Source: Muscardinus avellanarius (Eukaryota; Chordata; Mammalia; Rodentia; Gliridae). Taken from it: a stretch of DNA of 64,000 nt. Below the pieces are notes generated by a model. The model was not told the DNA's origin, made no database searches, and saw only the letters and a list, made by a program, of their open reading frames with translations. Positions 55,411 through 64,000 of this stretch are shown piece after piece. The stretch covers positions 120,241,405-120,305,404 of the forward strand of contig OY726559.1 in the NCBI GenBank assembly GCA_963383645.1, given 5' to 3'. The translations under genes and the position numbers were made by a program. Numbering within the stretch: position 1 is the first letter of the stretch; each line of letters starts with the position of its first letter.

Positions 55411-55921
55411 GTCTAGGGTCTAGGAGTATAGCCCGGAGGTAGAAAGCCTCTGGGTTCCACCCCCAGTACCACCAAATTAAAAGTATATTAAAAATGGGTC
55501 TGGGAGTGTAGCCTGGAGATGGAAGGGTTCCATCCCCAGTACCACCAAAATAAAAAAATAAAATAAATAAAAATAAAATGTGAGCCAGGTGTGTTGGTGC
55601 ACACTTGTCATCTAGCATTTGGGAGGCTGAGACAGGAGAATCATGGCTCAGGAACAGCCTTGGCTACTTAGTGAGACCTGCAACTCAGTGAGACCCTGTT
55701 TCAAAATAAAGAATAAAAGCTGGGCATGGTGCATGCTTGTAATCCCCGCGCTTGGGAGGCTGAGACAGGAGGATTGCACGGGTTCGAAGCCAGCCTCAGC
55801 TACTTAGTGAGGCTCTTAGCAACTTAGTGAAACCCTGTTTCCAAATAAAATATTAAAAAGGTCTGGGAGTGTAGCCTGGAGGTAGAAAAGCCTCTGAATT
55901 CCACCCCCAGTACCACAAAAA

Positions 55922-55961
<40 letters not shown>

Positions 55962-56028
55962 AGGGCTGGAGGTGCAGCTCGGAGGTAGAATGCCCCTGAG
56001 CTCCATTCCCAATACTGCAAAATATACA

Positions 56029-56080
<52 letters not shown>

Positions 56081-56110
56081 CAGAGGAAGAATGCCTCTGA
56101 TTTCAATCCC
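54940..56110 (+). repeat. Dense plus-strand SINE array with AT repeats
   Basis: Elements at about 54945-55065, 55068-55190, 55200-55340 and 55410-55475 (split by a 55-bp (AT)n, 55354-55408), an ID-like unit 55495-55545, and elements at 55580-55708 and 55715-55915. Then (AAAT)n (55918-55960), an ID-like unit (55962-56020), (AT)n (56030-56078) and (GAAA)/(AAAT) runs (56118-56160). Confidence 0.88.
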
Positions 56111-56159
56111 AAATATCTAAAGAAAGAAAGAAAGAAAGAAAAATAAATAAATAAATAAA

Positions 56160-56495
56160 TATAAAGAAATAAAGATTCTGAGTTTTGTAGCATATGTATG
56201 ACTGGTCAGGTCTCACTACCCAATTGACACATTATTTTCAGCTAAAGCTTTTGAATAAACACATTAGCCAAAGGATCAGGTTCAACTTCTTTTCTCCCTC
56301 ATGTAGGTACCAAGACCCTAATGGAGAGGGTGCCCTCCCTGTACCCAAAGAAATGAGGGACCTTACCTTTGAAGACAGGGACAAGGGAAGAACCAAACTG
56401 CCTTGCTATAGGCAGACAGACAGACAGACTAGGGATTGGACCCATAAGCATCCTAACCTTTGACTTACACCCTCAGCCTTATATTCGGTTTTGTT
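56160..56495. other. Unassigned sequence
   Basis: A short (CAGA)n patch at 56413-56428. No gene recognised. Confidence 0.4.
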
Positions 56496-56499
56496 TGTT

Positions 56500-57270
56500 T
56501 GGTACTGGGGATTGAACCCAGAGGCAAGACACACCCCCAGCCTGATTTTATTTCTTATTCGGAAACAGGTCTCACTATGTTTTTGAGAATCTTGCTAAAT
56601 TGCTGAGACTAGCTGTAATCCTGCCATCCTCCTTTCTCAGCCTCCCAAACACTGGGATTACATCCTGCACTACCACGTCTGGCTTATTTCTATTCTGAAA
56701 CAGGGTTTCCTTAGGTTGATGAGAATCTCTCTAATTACTGAAGCTGTCCTTGAACCTGCCCACGTCTTTGCCTCCCAAGTACTGGGATTAGGAAGTATAA
56801 AAATTTTATCAGGGCAATTTTTTTTTTTTTTTTTTTTTTTGGTGGTACTGGGGTGGAACCCAGAGGCTTTCTACCTCCGGGCTATACTCCCAGACCTTCT
56901 TAATATTTTATTTGGAAACAGGGTCTCACTGAGTTGCTGAGAGCCTCACTAAGTAGCCGAGGCTGGCTTCGAACCCATGCAATCCTACTATCTCAGCCTC
57001 CCAAGCTCAGGGATTATAAACATGCACCACTATGCCCGGCTCTTATCAGAGCGGTTTTGAAACAAAAATTTAAATTACTTTTCAATTTTTCTTTTTCCTC
57101 CCTTAGTGCTGAGAACTACTTCCAAGCTGCATCACCAGCCCTATCTTATTACTTGGAAACAGGATCTACTATATTTTTGAAAGCCTCACTAAATTGCCGA
57201 GGCTGGCTTGGACCTGCAATCCTCCTGTCTCGACCTCCCAAATTCTGGCCTGTGCCGCCATGCCCAGACC
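56500..57270 (-). repeat. Minus-strand SINE block, direct copy 1
   Basis: SINE pieces at 56500-56690, 56690-56790, 56840-57045 and 57095-57270. The order and private details ('agctgtaatcctgccatcc', 'tttagtgctgagaactacttccaagctgc') recur in the same orientation at 58984-59840, so these are parts of one duplicated segment. Confidence 0.85.
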
Positions 57271-57274
57271 ACCG

Positions 57275-57523
57275 CTGATCCTACTATACCCATCAACTGA
57301 GCTGCTGCCCTTTGTGGAATGAAGTCTGGAGAAGTGAGCTACTCAAAACAGCTGAACCGCAAAAAGGCCTCAGTGGAAAACCCGGGAGTTACAACACCAG
57401 AGCAGTAAATTCTCAGCAAACCAGTGAAACTGCCGGTAAACCACGACAACTAAGAACCTATCTACCTAGTAAAACAAGCAACTAGAAATAAGCCTGCCTT
57501 TTGTTACCTAGAGTGTCAGGGGA
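57275..57523 (-). pseudogene. U1 3' flank remnant with 8-base U1 end
   Basis: Inverted relative of 28560-29040 and of 60390-60425. It contains the downstream region of a variant-type U1 gene, the 3' box-like string 'cctgccttttgttacc' (57492-57507) and the last 7-8 bases of U1 (57517-57523, caggggag). At that point U1 stops and SINE-like sequence starts, so the gene body is lost. Confidence 0.75.
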
Positions 57524-58605
57524 GGATTGCAGAATCGAAGCCAGCCTCAGCGACTCAATGAGGCTCTTGGCAACTTAGCGAGGCCCTATTTCCAAAGAAA
57601 AAAGCAAACAAACAAACAAAAAAAAATAGGTCTGGGGTGTAGCCCAGAGGTAGGCGGCCTCTGGGTTCCATCCCCAGTACCACTAAATAAATAAACAAAC
57701 AAACAAACCAAAGGTGTCCTCTATAGAAGAAAGGAGAGCTAATGGGGTGGATCTGCAAAACGCAGGGGACCAGGTCCTGGCCTCTGCGGCCACTAAGCAG
57801 CCAAGAAGAAGCAAATGATAATAGAAAAGACCCAGCTGCTGCCAGTGATGTGTGCAGAAATGAGGACGGTAGGTGGATGCTTGGGGGCCCAGTACCTGGA
57901 AGGCTGCGGCAAGAAGATTGCAGGTTCAAAGCCAGCCTCCCCAATTTAGAAAGCACCTCAGCAATTGCAAGCCCCTGTGTCAAAATTAAAAATAAAGAGG
58001 GCTGGGAACAAGACAGGCATGGTGGTGCATGGATCCCAGGTTCGTCGCCAGCTTTAGCAATGTAGTGAGGCCCTGTTTCAAAATAAAAATAATAGCCTGT
58101 AAACCTGTCTGTTTTGGGAGGCTGAGACAGGAGGATCTCAGTTCGAGGACAGCCTCAGCTACGACTTAGTGAGGCCCTTTGCAACTGTGAGACCTTGTTT
58201 CAAAATAAAGAATTAAAAGCCGGGTGTGGTGGCGCATGCATTCAATCCCCACACTTGGGAGGCTGAGACAGGAGGATCGCACAGGTTCGAAGCCAGCCTC
58301 AGCTACTCAGTGAGGCTCTCAGCAACTTAGTGAGACCCTGTTTCCAAATAAAATAGAAAATAGGTCTGGGAATGTTGCCTGGAGGTAGAATGCCCTTGAG
58401 CTCCATCCCCAGTACCGCAATAAATAAAATAAATAAATAAATGAATAAATAAATAAATATAGGGCTGGGGGCAGAGCTAAGAGGTAGAATGTCCCTTGGT
58501 TACATACCCAGAAACAAAAAGGAAAAGAAAAAAAAAAAAAAAAAGGCTGGGGGATATAGTTCAGATGTAGAATTGCCCCTCAGTTCAATTTCCAATACAA
58601 ACAAA
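57524..58605 (+). repeat. Plus-strand SINE array
   Basis: Elements or fragments at about 57524-57690, 57868-58010, 58012-58092, 58095-58215 and 58218-58430, then (AAAT)n and ID-like units (58462-58510, 58548-58605). Sequence 57715-57865 between them is unassigned. Confidence 0.85.
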
Positions 58606-58656
58606 CAAAAAGGAACAAAGATGATAATGAAATGGGGTCTCTCCCTTACAGGGCTC

Positions 58657-58980
58657 TTTTTTTTTTTTTTTTTTTTGACCTTAAAATTACCGATAAGCCC
58701 ATCGGTAGGATTTCTGATAGCAAGCAGGAGGACCAGGACCACCAGATTTTGGATTCAGAGCGACGGGGTCCTGTCATACTGCATGAGGATGTCCTTGATT
58801 TTCTTGTTGGAAGCCGCGTATTTCTGGTAATAGGCCGCCAGGGCTTTGGAGATGGAGATAGATATATATGGGCCACATGACCACCACCCTCCCCTGATGT
58901 CCGCGCCAGCAAACCGCTCCTTGCCAAGAAGAGAACAAGCTCCAATAACGTGTACCGCAGCGTGCGCGGCTCGATCATTT
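58657..58980 (-). pseudogene. RPS16P: RPS16 processed pseudogene, 5'-truncated
   Basis: The minus-strand translation begins MIEPRTL and, across frameshifts, gives [21 protein letters not shown], and [10 protein letters not shown], then a SES-K string and a YQKSYR-like end, the C-terminal two thirds of small-subunit ribosomal protein S16. There are no introns, a 20-base poly(A) (plus-strand T-run 58657-58676) follows a short 3' UTR, and several frameshifts disrupt it. It is a LINE-mediated retrocopy. Its 5' end coincides with the start of the duplicated SINE block at 58984. Confidence 0.88.
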
Positions 58981-58983
58981 CCT

Positions 58984-59840
58984 AAATTGCCGACACTAGC
59001 TGTAATCCTGCCATCCTCCTTTCTCAGCCTCCCCAACACTGGGATCACATCCTGCACGACCACGCCCGGCTTATTTCTATTCTGAAACAGGGCTTCATTA
59101 GGTTGGTGAGAATCTAATTACTGAAGCTGTCCTTGAATCTGTGATCCCCACGTCTTTGCCTCCCAAGTACTGGGATTAGGAAGTGTAAAAATGTGATCAG
59201 GGAAGTTTTGAAACAAGAATTTAAATTACTGTTCAGCTTTTTTTTTTTTCTTCTTCTTCTTCTTCTTCTCCTTTAGTGCTGAGAACTACTTCCAAGCTGC
59301 ACCAAACAGCCCTATTTTATTGTTTATTTGGAAACAGGATCTACTGTATTATTATTATTTTATTTTATTTTTGGTGGTACTTGGGGTGGAACCCAGAGGC
59401 TTTCTACCTCCGGGCTATACTCCCAGCCCTATTTTATATTTTATTTGGAAACAGGGTCTCAATACGTTGCTTGAGAGCCTCACTAAGTAGCTGAGTCTGG
59501 CTTTGATCCTCCTGTCTCAGCCTCCCAAGCGCGGGAATTACAAGCGTGCGCCACCACGCCCGGCTTCTACTTTTTTTTTTTTTTTTTTTTTTTTTGCGGG
59601 TCTGGGGATGGAACCCAGGGGCATTCAACCTCCGAGCGACACCTCTTGCCCTATTATTTTTTTATTCTTTATTTTGAAACCGGGTCTCACTGAGTTGCAA
59701 AGAGCCTCACTAAGTAGCTGAGGCTGCCCGCGAACCGCGATCCTCCAGTCTCAGCCTCCGGAATGCTGGGATGACAAGCGCGCGCCACCACGCCCGGCCT
59801 ACTGTATTTTTAAAAGCCTCACTATAAATTGCTTGGACCT
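58984..59840 (-). repeat. Minus-strand SINE block, direct copy 2
   Basis: Direct copy of 56580-57270, with additional full SINEs inserted at 59370-59565 and 59580-59800, each with its own T-run. These two are private to this copy, apart from an ID/B1 element at the equivalent point in copy 1 (56840-57045). Confidence 0.83.
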
Positions 59841-60399
59841 GTAATCCTCCCCGCCTGTAGTGCCACGCCCAGGTGCCATTTCACTTTGAATGAATTGTAA
59901 TTCCCAGATCCTCCCAGCTTGAGTGAATTCTAGAGTTTATTCCCTGCCGCTCCTTTGAGGGGCAAACTTGCTGCACATCAGAGGCATTCGCGGTGGACTC
60001 CTGGCCTCCCAGGAGGTCACTGCAGATCCTTCAATACCCAGCAACCGGGCTGCTGCCATTGGGGTATGGTTTCAAGAGGTGACCAGTTTACTCGAAGCCC
60101 AGGAGATGAAAATGTTGGGGTTCCTGTACAAGACCTTAGGGCTTTGGATCAAGGTTGTAAACGTGGCCTCCGTGATTAAAAGCAAGATCAAAGCAGCACT
60201 GTGGAGCTGGCTCTGGTTACCACACTGTATTTTACTTACAGCTGATCCGATAGCTTACCAGAGGCAAACCCGTCTTTCTGAAGAAGTAGACAAGGAGGTT
60301 AGACAGATCTCTCGCCAGCAGCCCTAGGATCACTCCTAGTTGCAAAAACATCGTAACTGTAACCGTAACTAGAAACCAGTAGCTTAAAGACTTAACCGC

Positions 60400-60416
60400 T
60401 CTACTTTTGCTACTTC
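60400..60416 (-). terminator. Candidate 3' box of variant U1 copy 2
   Basis: The minus strand reads GAAGTAGCAAAAGTAGAG shortly after the RNA end. A weak match to the 3' box consensus and different from the copy 1 element. Confidence 0.4.
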
Positions 60417-60422
60417 GAGTGT

Positions 60423-60586
60423 CAGGGGAGAGCGCGAACGCAGTCCCCCACTACCACAAATTATGCAGTCGAGTTTCCCACATTTGGGGAAATCGCAGGG
60501 GTCAGCACATACGGAGTGCAATGCATGAGCCTCGCCCTGGGAAAACCACCTGCGTGATCATGGTGTCTCCCCTGCCAGGTAAGTAT
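60423..60586 (-). ncRNA. RNVU1-like: Variant U1 snRNA, copy 2
   Basis: A 164-nt U1 RNA on the minus strand with the same five substitutions as the 28405 copy and no further difference that I can see. The splice-site pairing region, SLII loop and Sm site are intact. PSE at 60628-60648, one ATGCAGAT octamer at 60797-60804, CRE at 60822-60829. It lies 1.0 kb from and in tandem with the canonical U1 gene at 61592. Confidence 0.95.
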
Positions 60587-60627
60587 GACTTCGCCGCCCT
60601 CCGCCCCGCCACAGCCTCATGGCCGCT

Positions 60628-60648
60628 CCACTGTAAACACACGGTCAC
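60628..60648 (-). promoter_or_regulatory. PSE of variant U1 copy 2
   Basis: Same 21-base element as at 28343, 42-62 bp upstream of the start. Confidence 0.85.
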
Positions 60649-60796
60649 CTCCTTCCCGACATCCAGGGACACCCTGCCTCTGACACGCACTCGATTCATC
60701 CTCCTTCCAGCAGCAGCCCTGCGCCCGCTCCCACAGCACCGCCCGTGGATCGCGCTGAAGCAGAAGATGCCGAAGCAGCAGCCCCCGCGCCGCCTC

Positions 60797-60804
60797 ATCT
60801 GCAT
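60797..60804 (-). promoter_or_regulatory. Octamer-like DSE of variant U1 copy 2
   Basis: ATGCAGAT on the minus strand, about 211-218 bp upstream. Single, unlike the doubled site of copy 1. Confidence 0.6.
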
Positions 60805-61246
60805 ATCACCCCGCTGCTCTGTGACGTCAGGGACAGCGGTGCCCTTCGGTGACGCCCCGCCCACGGCCGCTAGTCCCGCCCCCGCGCCACCCAGCGGACC
60901 AACCAGGGCGGGCCAGAGGGTGGGCAAGTGACATCTCCCCGCCCCTCCCTCTGGGAACCGGGCCTGTTTCCACAGAGGTATGGAGTATAGCCCGGAGTTT
61001 GTAGAAAGCCTCCGGGTCTGGGTTCCCCCCGCCCCCCAGTACCACCAACCTAGGGGAGAGCAGGATGGCTCATGCTCATAATCTCAGGATTTGGGATTAT
61101 CCTCAAGCACCCAAATTCTAGCCTCAGCCTCAAAAATAAACAAGTAGGTAAATAAATAGCCAGTTTGGACCAGGCACGATTGTGAATGTCTATAATCCTA
61201 GTACTTGGGAGGCTGAGACTCGTTCAAAGGGCAGTTCAACGACCTA

Positions 61247-61417
61247 AGAAGGTTCCCAACAATTGAGCGGGATTCTTTTTTTCCAATGAAAACCAAAGAT
61301 AGAACAATCGCCAGCACAACTCCCGACGCCCCCCCCCCCACACACACACACACTTGCGATAAGAGGGTTGTAACGTGTCCCTAGTTTCTCATAACAGCCA
61401 ACCCACTGGAAGCAACA
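61247..61417. other. Gap between block C and the palindrome
   Basis: 170 bp with a C-run and (CA)n at 61330-61353; no gene seen. Confidence 0.5.
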
Positions 61418-61567
61418 TTTCACTGGCTACAAAGCTACAGTCTCCACGTCAAAGGTGGTGAGAAGCATGGGGGCTGTGAGAAAATAGGAGAAAGAGCACA
61501 TTTGTGGTGGACCTCGCCCACCCGCCAGAAAAGACAACTTCGCCAAAAATACTAGGCAAGCTATCCA

Positions 61568-61583
61568 ATCTGTTTTTAAGACC
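61568..61583 (-). terminator. 3' box of canonical U1, left arm
   Basis: GTCTTAAAAACAGATT on the minus strand, 9 nt after the RNA end; a good match to the snRNA 3' box (GTTT-N-AAAAACAGA type). Confidence 0.8.
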
Positions 61584-61591
61584 GAGTCAAA

Positions 61592-61755
61592 CAGGGGAGA
61601 GCGCGAACGCAGTCCCCCACTACCACAAATTATGCAGTCGAGTTTCCCACATTTGGGGAAATCGCAGGGGTCAGCACATCCGGAGTGCAATGGATAAGCC
61701 TCGCCCTGGGAAAACCACCTTCGTGATCATGGTATCTCCCCTGCCAGGTAAGTAT
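61592..61755 (-). ncRNA. RNU1: U1 snRNA, left arm
   Basis: 164 nt, begins ATACTTACCTGGCAGGGGAG and matches the mammalian U1 consensus that I know, apart from CGCTCTCCCC against CGCTTTCCCC near the 3' end. Stem-loop I loop GATCACGAAG, SLII loop ATTGCACTCC and Sm site AATTTGTGG are all canonical. Promoter elements are in place, so this should be an active Pol II snRNA gene for the U1 snRNP. Confidence 0.97.
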
Positions 61756-61797
61756 GAGTTCCTCCTCCCCAGCCTTGCCTCAGCATCATCGCACCTA

Positions 61798-61817
61798 CAC
61801 TGTTTAGTCACGGTCAC
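61798..61817 (-). promoter_or_regulatory. PSE of U1, left arm
   Basis: GTGACCGTGACTAAACAGTG on the minus strand at -43 to -62. Confidence 0.85.
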
Positions 61818-61966
61818 TTCACGTCAAGAAAAACCGCGCCCTCCACGCCCTTGCATACAACCCGCACGCTCACACACGACCACCCGTGCTGCGCTCGCTC
61901 CCACAGCACCAGAACGCCATCCTGTTTAAGCGCAAGGCGCCCACCCAGCAGGCCCCGCGCTGCCTC

Positions 61967-61974
61967 ATCTACAT
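61967..61974 (-). promoter_or_regulatory. DSE octamer-like site of U1, left arm
   Basis: ATGTAGAT, about 212-219 bp upstream, followed by 'gaggc', as in known U1 distal elements. Confidence 0.6.
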
Positions 61975-62382
61975 AGGGCGCGGCTGGCGCCCTGGCGACA
62001 GGGACCGCGCGCTCAGCTCCGGAAGACGCCCCGCCCCACGCCCGCTGCTCCCGCCCCACGCGGTGATACAGCCAATCAGCGTGAGCACAGCGAGGGCGGG
62101 GAAGCGGCTCCGCCCCGCCCTCCTCCGCTGCCGCCCGGGCTGGGCGGTGACCAGCTGACGGCCGCCCAGCTCCCGCCCGGCTCCCTTCCTGAGAGGACGG
62201 CTCCTAAACCCTAGAATAGGACGGTTGACATGGCAAAGGAAGCCGCTTCCCGCCAAACGCGGTTGCCTGCGGGATGTGACATTGTATATCCATTTCTACC
62301 TGCTAAATGTCAAATCTGACAATAATACTATCCTGTTACGTTTTTGAATGTTCATTCATTGAAACCTCAATTTAATCTGGTT

Positions 62383-63035
62383 GCAGTTTTTAAGCAGGGC
62401 GTGGGGGCACATATTTATAATCCCAGTACTTGGGAGGATGAGACAGGATGATCACAAAGGTAAATAGCCACCCTAATCTACTTAGTGAGGCCCAATGCAA
62501 TTTAGCGGAACACTGTTTCAAAATAAGAATAAAATAAAGGAATGGTGCTGTAGCTCAGGTAGAATGTGCCTGAGGTCCATTCTCAGTAACACACACACAC
62601 ACAGGCATGGTGGTACACACTGTAATTCTAGTACTTGAGGGACTGAGGCAGGAGAATTCCAAGTTCAAGTCCAGCCTCAGTCACTTAGTAAGACGTTCAA
62701 CAACTTAGCAAGACCCTTTTTCAAAATAAAAAATAAATCAGTCGGTAGTGGGGCCCGCTTTTAATGCCAGCATTCTGGAGGGTGAGAGAGGAGGATTGCA
62801 GTTGTAGACAGCCTCAGCTACTTATGGAGGAGAGCTTTGCAACTAAGTGAGACCTTGTTTCAAAATAAGAATAAAAAATAGGGCTGAGGTGTAGCTCAGA
62901 GGTAGAATGCCCCTTCTGGGTTCAATGTCCAGTACCAATAAAAAAAAAAAAAGGCTACAGACAGGTGTAGCTCAGAGATAGTTTTCCTTGGATAGGTGGA
63001 TAGGTTATCAAATCCCTGTAGCAACCGAATGCTGA
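62383..63035 (+). repeat. Palindrome spacer made of SINEs
   Basis: 653 bp holding three plus-strand SINEs (about 62395-62590, 62603-62745, 62748-62938) and an ID-like remnant (62955-62990). It is not self-complementary, so it is the loop of the inverted repeat. Confidence 0.88.
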
Positions 63036-63443
63036 AACCAGATTAAATTGAGGTTTCAATGAATGAACATTCAAAAACGTAACAGGATAGTATTATTGTC
63101 AGATTTGACATTTAGCAGGTAGAAATGGATATACAATGTCACATCCCGCAGGCAACCGCGTTTGGCGGGAAGCGGCTTCCTTTGCCATGTCAACCGTCCT
63201 ATTCTAGGGTTTAGGAGCCGTCCTCTCAGGAAGGGAGCCGGGCGGGAGCTGGGCGGCCGTCAGCTGGTCACCGCCCAGCCCGGGCGGCAGCGGAGGAGGG
63301 CGGGGCGGAGCCGCTTCCCCGCCCTCGCTGTGCTCACGCTGATTGGCTGTATCACCGCGTGGGGCGGGAGCAGCGGGCGTGGGGCGGGGCGTCTTCCGGA
63401 GCTGAGCGCGCGGTCCCTGTCGCCAGGGCGCCAGCCGCGCCCT

Positions 63444-63451
63444 ATGTAGAT
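63444..63451 (+). promoter_or_regulatory. DSE octamer-like site of U1, right arm
   Basis: ATGTAGAT at -219 to -212, mirror of 61967-61974. Confidence 0.6.
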
Positions 63452-63600
63452 GAGGCAGCGCGGGGCCTGCTGGGTGGGCGCCTTGCGCTTAAACAGGATG
63501 GCGTTCTGGTGCTGTGGGAGCGAGCGCAGCACGGGTGGTCGTGTGTGAGCGTGCGGGTTGTATGCAAGGGCGTGGAGGGCGCGGTTTTTCTTGACGTGAA

Positions 63601-63620
63601 GTGACCGTGACTAAACAGTG
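63601..63620 (+). promoter_or_regulatory. PSE of U1, right arm
   Basis: GTGACCGTGACTAAACAGTG at -62 to -43, mirror of 61798-61817. Confidence 0.85.
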
Positions 63621-63662
63621 TAGGTGCGATGATGCTGAGGCAAGGCTGGGGAGGAGGAACTC

Positions 63663-63826
63663 ATACTTACCTGGCAGGGGAGATACCATGATCACGAAGG
63701 TGGTTTTCCCAGGGCGAGGCTTATCCATTGCACTCCGGATGTGCTGACCCCTGCGATTTCCCCAAATGTGGGAAACTCGACTGCATAATTTGTGGTAGTG
63801 GGGGACTGCGTTCGCGCTCTCCCCTG
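63663..63826 (+). ncRNA. RNU1: U1 snRNA, right arm
   Basis: Exact mirror copy of the 61592 gene, diverging transcription with about 1.9 kb between the two starts. Same canonical loops and Sm site. The two promoters face each other across the SINE spacer, and the RNAs would be indistinguishable. Confidence 0.97.
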
Positions 63827-63835
63827 TTTGACTCG

Positions 63836-63851
63836 GTCTTAAAAACAGATT
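63836..63851 (+). terminator. 3' box of U1, right arm
   Basis: GTCTTAAAAACAGATT, 9 nt after the RNA end. Confidence 0.8.
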
Positions 63852-64000
63852 GGATAGCTTGCCTAGTATTTTTGGCGAAGTTGTCTTTTCTGGCGGGTGG
63901 GCGAGGTCCACCACAAATGTGCTCTTTCTCCTATTTTCTCACAGCCCCCATGCTTCTCACCACCTTTGACGTGGAGACTGTAGCTTTGTAGCCAGTGAAA

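Larger units (their letters stand above)
59884..61246. repeat. Duplication block C (right copy, inverted)
   Basis: Inverted match to 27730-29190. From 60423 to 61246 similarity is close; from 59884 to 60422 it is looser, with about 200 bp (60150-60380) not aligned by eye. Confidence 0.85.
61418..62382. repeat. Palindrome, left arm
   Basis: Every position p I compared pairs with 125418-p on the opposite strand, with no gap, from 62382/63036 outward to 61418/64000. The arm holds a U1 gene, its promoter and a CpG-rich region. It may continue beyond the window on the right side; on the left, sequence goes on to 61417 without a partner visible here. Confidence 0.95.
63036..64000. repeat. Palindrome, right arm (continues past window)
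   Basis: Reverse complement of 61418-62382. Open at the window end, so the true arm length is unknown. Confidence 0.95.

Noticed and set aside
60407..60931. 174-codon frame as a protein gene
   Set aside because: Covers the variant U1 gene and its promoter on the antisense strand.

Overview
The window looks like nuclear DNA of a squirrel-family (sciurid) rodent. More than half is interspersed repeat, and the dominant SINE joins a 7SL-derived B1-like head to a tRNA-derived ID-like tail ('...agctcagaggtagaatgcccctgggttcaatccccagtacc...'), the composite layout known from squirrels and relatives. Long CA/GT, CT, GGA, AAAT and GATA microsatellites and a class II endogenous retrovirus fit a mammalian genome. 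I found no convincing protein-coding gene. The longer open frames are SINE, LTR or microsatellite translations, or lie in GC-rich flanks of RNA genes. Coordinates of SINEs are read by eye and may be off by 5-20 bases.

What the window encodes is small RNA. There are eleven intact-looking tRNA genes: Val-CAC (3358, -), Asn-GTT (10198 and 50720, -), Glu-TTC (13479, +), Gly-CCC (23958, -), Gln-CTG (32955 - and 53734 +), Glu-CTC (37060 +, 42250 -, 49466 -) and His-GTG (39666 + and 42949 -). (Counting each copy, that is twelve loci.) Three further tRNA-like loci are degenerate (39131 -, 43323 +, 51793 +). There are four full-length 164-nt U1 snRNA genes, two canonical (61592 -, 63663 +) and two carrying the same five substitutions (28405 +, 60423 -), each with PSE, an octamer-like DSE and a 3' box. 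This gene mix (Asn/Glu/His/Gln/Val/Gly tRNAs with U1 and variant U1 genes) is what is known from the human 1q21 tRNA/RNVU1 cluster, so I infer orthology to that region.

Layout: 1-3.3 kb, L1-like remnants; 3.3-15 kb, Val, Asn and Glu tRNAs in GC-rich islands separated by SINEs, with a possible retrocopy at 7.8-9.4 kb; 15-18.4 kb, SINE field; 18.4-22.0 kb, a young deleted provirus with two LTRs, 6-bp target duplication and a tRNA-Ile-type primer site; 22.9-24.8 kb, duplication block A with tRNA-Gly; 25.6-26.2 kb, an LTR with env tail; 27.5-29.2 kb, block C with a variant U1 gene; 32.4-34.4 kb, block B with tRNA-Gln; 37-43.4 kb, Glu and His tRNAs, the His pair inverted; 43.4-49.4 kb, SINE field; 49.4-50.8 kb, Glu and Asn tRNAs; 51.0-52.3 kb, inverted A; 52.6-54.4 kb, inverted B; 54.4 kb, solo LTR; 55-59.9 kb, SINE field with an RPS16 retropseudogene; 59.9-61.2 kb, inverted C; 61.4-64.0 kb, an apparently perfect palindrome with two canonical U1 genes around a 653-bp SINE spacer, open at the window end.

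The RNA genes are independent transcription units. tRNAs use internal A and B boxes with Pol III and short T-run terminators. U1 genes use external snRNA promoters and Pol II. The most interesting structure is how repeatedly the RNA genes sit in inverted duplicate blocks of high identity, which suggests that segmental inversion-duplication and gene conversion maintain the multicopy RNA set.
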